NCBI GenBank assembly: GCA_938083195.1
Contig: CALKCK010000009.1
Location: forward strand, 186,001 to 250,000
Origin: an uncultured Pirellulaceae bacterium
GTDB lineage: Bacteria > Planctomycetota > Planctomycetia > Pirellulales > Pirellulaceae
Length of the DNA: 64,000 nt
Direction: 5' to 3'
The notes under the pieces are model-generated. The model ran no database searches. It was not told where the DNA came from and saw only the letters and a program-made list of their open reading frames with translations. The position numbers were made by a program, and so were the translations under genes. Shown piece by piece: positions 26,843-36,200 of this stretch. The first letter of the stretch is position 1; each line of letters opens with the position of its first letter.

Positions 26843-28327
26843 TTAGTTTCGGGAGACCTCAGGCTGAGTCAATTGGTATTCCTTGCGGTGTAGTCGGCTA
26901 TGATTGTCGACACCCAGCCATATCGGTGCCCGCTCGAAACTGTTGCACCATTTGCCGTGCGCCTCCATCATACGCGTGACGATAGCGGGGTTCTCAGCGG
27001 CTAAGTCAGTGCGTTCGGCAGGATCACTGACCAAATCGTAGAGTTGTGGCGGTTGGTGTGTGGTGAAAATTAGCTTCCAGTCCCCATCACGCATGGCACT
27101 GCCGCTTGGCATCATACGCCAGAACAGTTGTTGGTGTGGGCGCGCGTCCTGCATGTCACCCTGGAGGTAAGGCAGCAGGTTTACGCCATCATAAATGACG
27201 GGTACTTTTTTGCCGCGTGAAGTTGTTATCGTCTCGGGTTCGAAAGGTTTTCCACCGAGTGCCATCATCGTTGGCATAATGTCGAGAGCACTCACCGGGG
27301 ATGGGTACTCTCCAGCCTCGATATCTAAGCCGTGAATAAACATCGGGACGCGGATGCCGCCTTCCCAGAAGGTGCCCTTATGGCCCCAGAATGGAGCGTT
27401 GAGTGCGTGTACCGTCTCGGTGCTGCCACCGTTGTCGTTCATGAAGATGATGACGGTATGGTCCGCTTCCCCGGTTTTCTCAAGGTGCTCCATCAAGCGG
27501 CCAACGTTTTGGTCGAGGCAATCGACCATTGCGCAGTAGGTGCGTCGCCCTTTGGGTTCGACGTCTGGATAGCGGGCGACGTCCTCATCCTTGGCTTGCA
27601 ATGGTCCATGCGGGCAATTGTAGGCGAGGTAGACAAACCAAGGCTGTTCGTCGTTTTCCTCGCGACGGCTGATGTAATTCATCGCATCTTCGGTCAACCA
27701 GTCGGTTAGGTACGGCACCTCTACCTCGTCGAGTTTTTTGCCCATGCGTTCAAGCCCGAAGTTGCGATACCAAATCTTTTCCATGGGCTCCAGTGTCACA
27801 TGATAACGGTGGCCACCTCCACGCATCCCGAAGAAATAATCAAAGCCGCGTTTAGTGGGATAAAAATTATCGGATTCGCCCATATGCCACTTGCCAATCG
27901 CAGCAGTGTGATACCCGGCTTCCTGCATGCGGTTACCCAAGGTCAGTTCGCGGTCGGGGAGACCGATCTTCTCTGGACGGAGGTGTGGGCCGCCACGCGG
28001 ATTGGTCTCAAAGCCGAAGCGCTGCTGGTAACGCCCCGTTAGCATCCCCGCACGTGAAGGACCACAGACAGACGCGGTGACATAGGCTTGCGGGAAGATC
28101 ACGCCTTCCTTCGCAAGTTTATCCAAATTGGGTGTTTTGATCTGAGACGAACCCGTGTAGCCAAGATCTCCGTAGCCCATGTCGTCTGAAAAAATAAAAA
28201 CAATGTTCGGTTTTTCGCCGTGCCACCTGTCGACTGCGTCTTGTTCACTGGCTTCGTCGGCGTGAATTAGAGACGCCAAGGCGGTAAAGGTGAGCGCGAA
28301 AAGGAATTTTTCCATTGCTAATCTCAT
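26843..28327 (-). CDS. Secreted sulfatase (arylsulfatase-like)
   Basis: A 494-residue type I sulfatase with a signal peptide ending near 'LIHADEAS'. Metal ligands are in 'NIVFIFSDDMGYGDLGYTGS'; the formylglycine precursor is Cys88 in 'CGPSRAGMLTGRYQQRFG'. 'AIGKWHMG' and 'DNGGSTETVHALNAPFWGHK' supply the other active-site residues. The C-terminal 'DGDWKLIF' and 'LYDLVSDPAERTDLAAENP' form the usual subdomain. A second in-frame ATG is at 28315. It is the upstream gene of a two-sulfatase operon. The base composition is GC-rich compared with flanking regions outside the island. Confidence 0.92.
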   Translation of the reverse strand: MRLAMEKFLFALTFTALASLIHADEASEQDAVDRWHGEKPNIVFIFSDDMGYGDLGYTGSSQIKTPNLDKLAKEGVIFPQAYVTASVCGPSRAGMLTGRYQQRFGFETNPRGGPHLRPEKIGLPDRELTLGNRMQEAGYHTAAIGKWHMGESDNFYPTKRGFDYFFGMRGGGHRYHVTLEPMEKIWYRNFGLERMGKKLDEVEVPYLTDWLTEDAMNYISRREENDEQPWFVYLAYNCPHGPLQAKDEDVARYPDVEPKGRRTYCAMVDCLDQNVGRLMEHLEKTGEADHTVIIFMNDNGGSTETVHALNAPFWGHKGTFWEGGIRVPMFIHGLDIEAGEYPSPVSALDIMPTMMALGGKPFEPETITTSRGKKVPVIYDGVNLLPYLQGDMQDARPHQQLFWRMMPSGSAMRDGDWKLIFTTHQPPQLYDLVSDPAERTDLAAENPAIVTRMMEAHGKWCNSFERAPIWLGVDNHSRLHRKEYQLTQPEVSRN

Positions 28328-28410
28328 AACTTTTTAATTTAGTATTTCTCTTGTCCTTTGCCTTCAGCAGAACCGTTGCCAAGAGTTTGTGCGGCCTTGG
28401 GATTTGCAGA

Positions 28411-29679
28411 TCAGCTCAACCCCGTCAACGTCCCTTTGCTGCTCCCAAAGCGGTCGGTCTCGATGCCCATCTTCTGAAGCATGCTGACGAAGATATCACA
28501 CATCGGCGCGTTGTTATGTTCGTTAAACGCCAAGTGCTGCCCATGGTTAAATCCACCACCCGCAAGAATGACCGGAAGGTTGTTGTTATTGTGAATATTG
28601 GCATCTCCCATGTGGCAGCCATAGAGAACCATGGTGTTGTCCAGCAGACTGCCATCGGTCTCCTCGACCTCCTGGAGATCCCGAAGAAGCTCCCCGAACA
28701 ATTCCATCTGCACGGTTTCAATCTCTTCCAACTGCTTCAACTTCAACTCATCTTTGCCGTGATGGGAGAGGTTATGGTAACCGCCAATCGCTCGGCCGTT
28801 CTCAAGCTTCACTCCCGGGGTTCGCACCCCGCCCAGAAACAGTGTTATTACCCGGGTGGAATCCGTCTGAAAGGCGAGCCGAGACATCTCGTTCATCATG
28901 CGCACCATTTCAAAGAACTGCTTCTTGTCGTCTGGGTACTCTGGCATGGCCTCATCCACCTTGGGCTTGGGCAGAGTTTCCCAGGCTTGCGCCTCGGTGA
29001 GCCGCTGCTCGAGGCTCCGGACAGCCGTCTGGTACTGATCGATCCGCTCTCGGTCCGACGCGCTCACGCGTTTGCTCAGATCCGAGCTCTGCCCCATCAC
29101 GACGTCCAATATACTCCCCTTTCTCCGCAACCGCACAAGCTGCTCTTCCATCGCTTTGCGATCGCCTTGAAGAAACATCTTTTTGTAAAGCTCCGCCGCG
29201 TTTTGAATCGTGGGAATCTCGACACCCGCCTGAGTGTAAGACAGGCTTCTCGCGTCATTGATTCCAAGGGAAAGCGACCGGAAACGCGTCTCGTGGCCGA
29301 CGTCGTTTGCCATCACCTGGTCGAGAGAAATACTGTTGCGAAAACTCGCCCGCCCGGGATGCGGCGCCCCGGTCAAAAACGTTTTGTCGGCCCGGTGGCC
29401 CCCGTCGACACCAGGGTGAGAGAGCCCACTGAACACGGTGAACTGCTCCCGGTGCGCAGCGATCTTTTCAAGATAGGGGGATAACGCATAATTCCTTCCC
29501 GACGTTTTAGGAAAGAAGAGTTTGGGAATGAAGCCCAAGTCCTGGTCAATGGCGATCATGCGCTTGGGAGAAGCCTTTGATGGAGAAGCCTTTGATGGAA
29601 CGTCCCCGAAGGATTCGAGCAAGGGCAAACTCAGGCCAACACCAGCGGCTTGTAGGAAGGTTCGACGGGATGTTCTCAT
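28411..29679 (-). CDS. DUF1552 protein, Tat-exported
   Basis: A 422-residue protein of the planctomycete DUF1552 family. It starts with a twin-arginine signal ('TSRRTFLQAAGVGLSLPLLE'). Family stretches include 'FSGLSHPGVDGGHRADKTFL', 'SISLDQVMANDVG', 'LFLGGVRTPGVKLENGRAIG' and 'NTMVLYGCHMGDANIHNNNN'. The fold is related to alkaline phosphatase-like DUF1501 proteins, but the biochemical role is not known. It starts 4 bases after the stop of the DUF1592-type cytochrome protein, so the two form an operon, as is usual in planctomycetes. A second such pair is at 39581-43376. Confidence 0.88.
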   Translation of the reverse strand: MRTSRRTFLQAAGVGLSLPLLESFGDVPSKASPSKASPKRMIAIDQDLGFIPKLFFPKTSGRNYALSPYLEKIAAHREQFTVFSGLSHPGVDGGHRADKTFLTGAPHPGRASFRNSISLDQVMANDVGHETRFRSLSLGINDARSLSYTQAGVEIPTIQNAAELYKKMFLQGDRKAMEEQLVRLRRKGSILDVVMGQSSDLSKRVSASDRERIDQYQTAVRSLEQRLTEAQAWETLPKPKVDEAMPEYPDDKKQFFEMVRMMNEMSRLAFQTDSTRVITLFLGGVRTPGVKLENGRAIGGYHNLSHHGKDELKLKQLEEIETVQMELFGELLRDLQEVEETDGSLLDNTMVLYGCHMGDANIHNNNNLPVILAGGGFNHGQHLAFNEHNNAPMCDIFVSMLQKMGIETDRFGSSKGTLTGLS

Positions 29680-29683
29680 GAGC

Positions 29684-32600
29684 TTATTTCCGAAGGAACA
29701 ACGGGCTTTGAATCATTTCGTGAATGAGCGAGCGAACGCCAAACTCCGACGTACGGCTCTTTTCGAGAATCGCTAAAACTTCATCACGATCCGCGAAACC
29801 AATCGGCGCTCCAGTCGCATACACAAGGAGCTGCTCGGTCAAATTGCGTGCAATCGCCTCTTCATCCTGTAGCAGGAGTTTCTTGAACTCGAGAATGTCT
29901 TCGAATTTCTCTCCCTTGGGCGTCGTGCCCGAGGCGTCGACTTCTTGGGCGACGAAGTGGACAAATTCGTTGCCACTCCGCCCCACTCCTGCAATGCGAT
30001 TGGCCCCCTGGCCGAGCGACCGGTAGTTCTCCCTCCAGCGCCCCATGACATCAAAGCTCTCCAGCGCAAAGCCTGGCGGATCGATCTTCTTATGACAACT
30101 CGCACAGGACGCATCCGCGCGATGTTTCTTCAGTAACTCACGGATCGTCGCCGCTCCACGGATATCCGGTTCTACGGCGGGAACGGACGGTGGCGGCGGA
30201 GCAGGAGGATCGCCTAGGAGTCTTTCCATCACGTACACTCCACGTAGGACCGGCGACGTAACAGTTCCATTTGCGGTTACCTTGAGCACGGCCGCCTGAG
30301 TGAGAATCCCGCCATAAGGGCTATTCTCTGGAAGCGACACGCGCTGGAACGATGGGCCAGAAATTCCGGGAACACCATAATGCTGCGCCAGACGCTCGTC
30401 GAGAAATGTGTAATCCGCGGCGATGACATTCCGGGCCGGCCGGTTGCTCGCGACTAAATCGGCGAAATAGAGACGCGACTCCTTGACCATCGAATTCACC
30501 AGCCACCAGTCTCCAGCGTACTCTGGATAGAGTTCCCGATCGGGATCGGTGTCGTTGATCTCGTCCAGTTTGAGCCAGGAATTGAGGAACTCGTTCACGA
30601 AACGGCTCGCTTCGGGTTTGCCCAAGAGACGATCCACCTCCGCTCGAAGAGTTTTGGGCTCACGCAGCTTTCCCCGTCGGGCCAACGCGCGGAGTTGCTC
30701 GTCCGGCATGGATTCGCCGAGGAAAAATGAGAGACGCTCGGCCAGAGCGAAGTCATCCAGTTCGCCCGGTTGCCCGCAGTGGAAGAGAAACTCGGGAGAG
30801 GCCAACACCGCGGAATAAGTCGCGATCATCGCCTCAGTAAAAGTGTGGTCTTCCTTCAGAAGCTGCTTCGCATATCCATAGAATCGATCGAACTCCGCCG
30901 TCGCAACCGGACGCCGGTAAGCCCGGTTCATGAACCCCGTCAACAGCTTCCTGGCATCACTCAACGGTTGTTCCGATACGGCCACGACATAGCGACCCAT
31001 CTTTTTGAAGGGGACTTCCCCGAAGAGCTCGCGATAGGACGCGGGTGGCCACTGTTCGATGATCGGACCTTCGACTTCCAGCCAATGGAAGGCGACCCCA
31101 GGATATCCGTCTGGATCACTTTTCTGGATCGTATGTGGCATTGCTGGAACCATCGGGCTGGGCAGTCGCATGCAATCGAGCTTCACCATGGCGCCCTTCT
31201 CCAAAAAGGACTCCAATTCAAAAACTTCGGGCGCTTCGGGCGGCGCTTCGAAGGTTCCGACCGGCAACATGTTCTGCGTGTTCGGTTCGTCCTGGGTGGA
31301 CGAATAGACTTTGACGGGCTCACTCCGCTTCCCGGGAAGGACTCGATCATTGACGGGAGTCGGAAAGCGTCGCGTGGCATCCAGCACAAGGTTTGGATAG
31401 AAACGTGGTTTCTTTTCCCCTTCCCAAGCGACGTAGTCGGTCTGACGAAGCACCGATCGAGCCTTCAGACGTATGCGGTAGTCGCCGCGAACCGGGGCCT
31501 TGAACTTTTCAAATCCGTAATAGAACGGGGTGTACGCACCTCGAAAAATGGCGGTGGACGCCTTCTCTAGGTACGGAAAATTCTCGCCCTCCTTTTCCAA
31601 GTCATCGATATGCACGAACTGGACGGCATCCGCAATGACGTATCCCTTGGCGTTCTTGTCGGTTAGGGATACCTCCGCCAGAACTGGCTCGGATACCGGA
31701 TCAACTGGGTTTGCCCCAAAGGTGAAACGTCCAATGGGAAACCAAAGGTCTTGAATGGTCGGCTTGAGGCTTTGATCGATGGTCAGTCGGGTTTCGCCCT
31801 CGGCGTGGCGAACTAGGTAGGGGGCTGTCTTGGCCAGCCCCTTCCCTCCGCCGAAGCTTACCCGCACTTCGTAGGTCCCAGGTTTCGGCAACGTGGCCTT
31901 CCACTTGATCGAGTAGGGGCCCTTGTCCTTATCGGTGGCCAGATAGTTAGCCCCGATGTGGTTGGGGCGACGGGTGGACTCGCGCCACGGCCCGGTACGT
32001 TCCGCCCTAGTCTCGTCAACGACGACCCCTACGGGTTGGGACTTCTTGCCCTTCTGGACTGGGTCAAAACCCTTTTCACTAAAGGAATATTTCTCATTGA
32101 TTTCCAACCCCTCCAGGGCAAGGGAAAATCGCGTCCAACCGGCATTCCCCCTACCGCTCCACATCCTCCCTTGTTCGCGGGCGTAATAGCGCTGGGTGGT
32201 AGATTTTGGTTTTGCGATGGGAAACTCGAGGGCCCGGCGGAGCGCAAGTTCAGCCACATCGAGGTACGCGTCGATCTGCACATGAGAAACATCGAGAGCA
32301 CTCCCCACTTTAGCAAAACCATGGACCTTCCCGTCCAAGGGCAACTGATCTGCGATCTTGAGGTAGGGATCGTGCAGTAGGTCGCGAAGAACATTCTCGT
32401 ATTCGAAACGATTCACTCGCCGCGAAACTGAGCGCCCATGTTGAACGTACCTCTTCTCCCGGAACCGAACGATTCGACTCGCCAGATCCTTCACCACTGC
32501 GCCTCGCTCGGCGTCGCTTAAGCCGCTATCCTCTTTCGGCGGCATTTCCCCAGAGGCAAGCCGGTCATGAATCTTGACCCAGATACTCGTGGTGTATGGA

Positions 32601-32824
32601 TCCTCAAGATTCCATTTCAGCGACAGAAGATCCAACCCACCTTTGGCTTCCGCGCCATCGTGACAATCTAGACAATGATTCTCAATAACGGCAGCCAGCA
32701 ACTCAGGAAGCTGACCTTCATCCGCACAGGTGACCGTGGACGGGGCCATGAAAATGGCGATCAGCACCATCGCACTTCGCCGAAAATGGCGACGATCGAA
32801 CGAGGCAGGGATCACTAGCTTCAT
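29684..32824 (-). CDS. DUF1587/1592/1588/1585-type planctomycete cytochrome protein
   Basis: A 1046-residue secreted protein. After an N-terminal signal region, a heme-type motif 'CLDCHDG' lies near residue 51. A DUF1587-like stretch ('RVNRFEYENVLRDLLHDP') is near 135. A carbohydrate-binding-like insert covers about 200-560. The DUF1592, DUF1588 and DUF1585 blocks follow, with a second 'CASCHKKIDPPGFALESFD' near 905 and 'SPLFLRK' at the end. Proteins like this are thought to be c-type cytochromes linked to polymer breakdown, but the reaction is unproven. This copy is larger than its paralogue at 40902-43376 because of the insert. Confidence 0.87.
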   Translation of the reverse strand: MKLVIPASFDRRHFRRSAMVLIAIFMAPSTVTCADEGQLPELLAAVIENHCLDCHDGAEAKGGLDLLSLKWNLEDPYTTSIWVKIHDRLASGEMPPKEDSGLSDAERGAVVKDLASRIVRFREKRYVQHGRSVSRRVNRFEYENVLRDLLHDPYLKIADQLPLDGKVHGFAKVGSALDVSHVQIDAYLDVAELALRRALEFPIAKPKSTTQRYYAREQGRMWSGRGNAGWTRFSLALEGLEINEKYSFSEKGFDPVQKGKKSQPVGVVVDETRAERTGPWRESTRRPNHIGANYLATDKDKGPYSIKWKATLPKPGTYEVRVSFGGGKGLAKTAPYLVRHAEGETRLTIDQSLKPTIQDLWFPIGRFTFGANPVDPVSEPVLAEVSLTDKNAKGYVIADAVQFVHIDDLEKEGENFPYLEKASTAIFRGAYTPFYYGFEKFKAPVRGDYRIRLKARSVLRQTDYVAWEGEKKPRFYPNLVLDATRRFPTPVNDRVLPGKRSEPVKVYSSTQDEPNTQNMLPVGTFEAPPEAPEVFELESFLEKGAMVKLDCMRLPSPMVPAMPHTIQKSDPDGYPGVAFHWLEVEGPIIEQWPPASYRELFGEVPFKKMGRYVVAVSEQPLSDARKLLTGFMNRAYRRPVATAEFDRFYGYAKQLLKEDHTFTEAMIATYSAVLASPEFLFHCGQPGELDDFALAERLSFFLGESMPDEQLRALARRGKLREPKTLRAEVDRLLGKPEASRFVNEFLNSWLKLDEINDTDPDRELYPEYAGDWWLVNSMVKESRLYFADLVASNRPARNVIAADYTFLDERLAQHYGVPGISGPSFQRVSLPENSPYGGILTQAAVLKVTANGTVTSPVLRGVYVMERLLGDPPAPPPPSVPAVEPDIRGAATIRELLKKHRADASCASCHKKIDPPGFALESFDVMGRWRENYRSLGQGANRIAGVGRSGNEFVHFVAQEVDASGTTPKGEKFEDILEFKKLLLQDEEAIARNLTEQLLVYATGAPIGFADRDEVLAILEKSRTSEFGVRSLIHEMIQSPLFLRK

Positions 32825-33071
32825 GGCTGTTCGTTACCTTTCGAAGATCTCGTAGTTTAACGCGACCAGACGTTCTTTCTTTGGCAGAAAAAGGGAAGCA
32901 GTTGACCCCAACTCTTTTCTTCCTGTCTTGAATTTCTTCTCGAAGACAGTTGCCGTTTTCATTCATTGATTTTTTTCGGTCAACCAGCATGTCAACGCCG
33001 AAGCAGATCGTCTTTCTTGTTAGCCTTATCCGCTGCGAGCATCGGCTTCCAGATTCGATCCATGTTCGAAT

Positions 33072-33260
33072 TCACACCCCAAGATTGTACTTCTCGGACG
33101 CGTTGGATGCCACAGCGAACTGTGGCCTTTCTGGGGCCGGCAGGTTCTTTTGCTGATCCCCCCAATGCGTAAAACCGACTGATTCCTTCACTGCAATCAA
33201 CTTCCAGTTGTGATGACGAAATGCGAAGTTTGACCGATTGGAGACAAACCTTCGTATCTG
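33072..33260 (-). pseudogene. C-terminal relic of a sulfatase, within 32825-33297
   Basis: The minus strand reads 'FAFRHHNWKLIAVKESVGFT', then 'PAPERPQFAVASNASEKYNL' and a stop. This matches the sulfatase C-terminal pattern of '(F)AIRxGxWKLI', a Gly-rich stretch, then 'QLYNLxxDPSEKxNL'. The 'QLYNL' part is altered and no catalytic region remains, so it is a decayed remnant. The rest of 32825-33297 shows no gene. Confidence 0.6.
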
Positions 33261-33297
33261 ACGAACGGCCGAGTCTATCGGGTTATTCTTCATTCAG

Positions 33298-36200
33298 CTA
33301 TTCAACGGTTGGATGCATCGACGATCGCCACCTATTGAACTGTGCGCTCAATGCTTCGACGATGCCATCATGCTGGTCGGCTACGTCTTTTCGCTCACCA
33401 ACGTCGTTCGCCAAGTCGTAGAGCTGCCATGCGGGTGGCGGATCATCCGAAGCGATCTTTTCGTTGAGCCGCACGAGTTTCCAATTCCCTTTGCGGATGG
33501 CGCTATTGTGGACTTTCGGTCTAGGCTTGACTGGAGCGCCGTCTTCCCGGGGCATCCAGCTTCGGTTCTGCCAGCAGAGCCAATCGTGCGGCTTGGAATC
33601 TTTCTTGCCATTGATAAATGGAAGCAGGTTGATGCCATCGGTGGTCTGTTTCTCCGGCATCTTCAAACCCGCCGCGCCGACCAAAGTGGGATAGATGTCC
33701 ATGCTGGAGACCATCTGACGATAAACCTTACCAGCGGGCACGCGTGTCGGCCAGCGCATGATCATGGGCACGCGCACGCCCCCTTCCAGAATATCAAACT
33801 TGTGGCCCTGCAATGGCTTGTTATTCGCAAAGTTCCGCGAATGAGTCGCGTATTGCGTTGTGTTGCCGCCACCTCCGTTGTCATTGAGAAAGATGACGAT
33901 GGTGTTATCCGCTATCCCGTGTTTGTCGAGTCGATCAAGAACACGGCCGATGGATCGGTCCATCGCAAGCAACATACCGTCGTAGGTGCGGCGGTTCTCG
34001 TCTTTGATGTTCGGGAACTTCGCCCGGTCCTCGTCGAGTGCGTGCATCGGCGCGTGAACCGCATTAAATGCCAGATACAGGAAAAAGGGATTTGAGAGAT
34101 TGCGATCGATGAATGCACACGCTTCGCTACCCCAAAGGTCCGTCAGATATTCTGGAGCTGGGAATCGGGTGTTGCCGCGAAACACGGGCGTGCCCTTCCA
34201 AAAATTCGCGTGTCCACCTCGAATGCCGACGAATTCATCGAAGCCGCGATCGTTAGGACCTCCCTTGTTGTATTGCAAATTCGCGTTGCCACCGAGGTGC
34301 CATTTACCAACTAATGCTGTGCGATAACCGACCTTCTGAAACGAACTTGGTAAAAGAGTCTGACGAAGAAAAAGTCGGGTTTTCTCTTCACCGTACATGT
34401 TGCCGTAAATTCCAAACCGCTGTTGATGCTGGCCAGTCAACAACCCCATCCGCGACGCGACGCAGATCGGGGCGGTCACATAGGCGTCGGTGAAAAGGGT
34501 ACCTTCCTTCGCCAGGCGGTCAATGTTCGGGGTAGGGATCTCAGACTTTCCGAATTTCGGCAGATCGGAATAGCCCATATCATCGGACAAAATGAGCACG
34601 ACGTTGGGCCCGGACGGCTTCGTGGACGATGTGCGACCAGTTGGCTTGGGTGCTGGCGCGGTGGCTTTGCCTGGACGCACTTCTTTGACCGTTGTCCACT
34701 CCTTACCATCCTCGGAAACGAGAATATTGAATGCGATGGGTGTTCGGTAAATCAGCTTCCCGCCGCGATCCCGCGAGAGCACGATTCGATCAATCTTTGT
34801 TGTCTCAGAAAGTTCGATCTGCACCCAGCCTGTCTTTTTAGCCGAGATCCAACTGCGGTCATTTCCGTACTTCCCGTCGTTGAGGAATTCGATTTTGTGT
34901 TTGTCGTAGCCTGGCAGTAGTGAAGATGCGGTTGCCTTGCCGCCGTTGGAATGCAGGGCGAGATTCTTTGGCGAATCGGGAGAATAGATTTCCAGTTGAT
35001 CGATACAGGGTTGCCCGCGATTCGTTTCTAGGATTTGCACGCGTATAAATCGTGATTCGGTTGCTACAAATTCGAAGAGGTTGGCAATGGTCGGATTGAT
35101 TGGGCCAACAATATTCTTCACGGGGGGCTTCTTTGTCACTTTCGGCGTTGAGCTAGAGGGAACACCGACCAGCTCACGAATCCGCACGTTACGCAACCAA
35201 AATGGCAGCCCGTGATCTTGAAATCCGATGAATCCCTGCTTCGCTTTCTTCTTCAATCGAGGGTGTGAAAGGCTGACGTTGTTGACCAGTACACCGTTCA
35301 GTCTGACAGTGACTTTGCCGCTGACGCTCGTCACGACCATCCGATTCCACTCGCCAGCGGGCCTAGTGGCGTTGGCCCTCGGGGCGACTCCCGGAAGGAT
35401 CCCGCCGGTGATGGAATGTGCATCGAGCTCCTCGATTCCAGCGGAATCACGAATCTGCACTTCAACAACCGCTCCGACAGCCTGCTGACGATCGGGGACG
35501 TTGAAGTAGAACCCGCCGTTGCCGCCTTTCTCGTGTTTGTATTCAAACTCGCACTGGAAGTCTTTGTACTCGTTTTTAAGCCAGAGGTAGTCGCCGTATC
35601 GCTTCCAGTCGACTTCGCCATCTCGAGGCTGCAGATAAACGACACCCTCTTTGCTGAGCGTCCAGTTGCCAGTTGTCTCAAAGTGCTCCTTTAAGTCGCC
35701 ACCGGGAATGAGATTAATAAAATCCTCGCTCGAACCGCTGGTCTTCAATGTCATTAAATACCGAACGATATGCTTCAGATCGTCAGGTCCGCTGATCAAC
35801 CCGACCGGCATCAACGAAGTCTTGCTGGGCGCTTTTTCTTCGATCGTAGACTTTTCGACGGCTTTCAGGCTGCCGTCCATCATCTGCAGCGTAACTCGGT
35901 TCTCGTCTTCGCCCGAAAGGAATCCCAGCAGCAACTTTCCGTCATCCTGCAGGATCTTCCACGACTGAAAGTTTGGCGAAACATCCTTGCTGGGCGCGGC
36001 AACTGACTGAGCCAGATACTGCGGCGTGAACCGTTTTGCGATGCCGGCCAATGAAGGGCCAATAACACCGCCGCCTTGACCAGAATCGTGACACGCGACA
36101 CATTTTTCCCTGAAAAGCGTTGCGCCGGTTTTTGTGTCCCCCTGCTTCCACGCCGTCGTCCAATCGATTGATTGGTATTCTGGCGGCATGGCTTTGTTGG

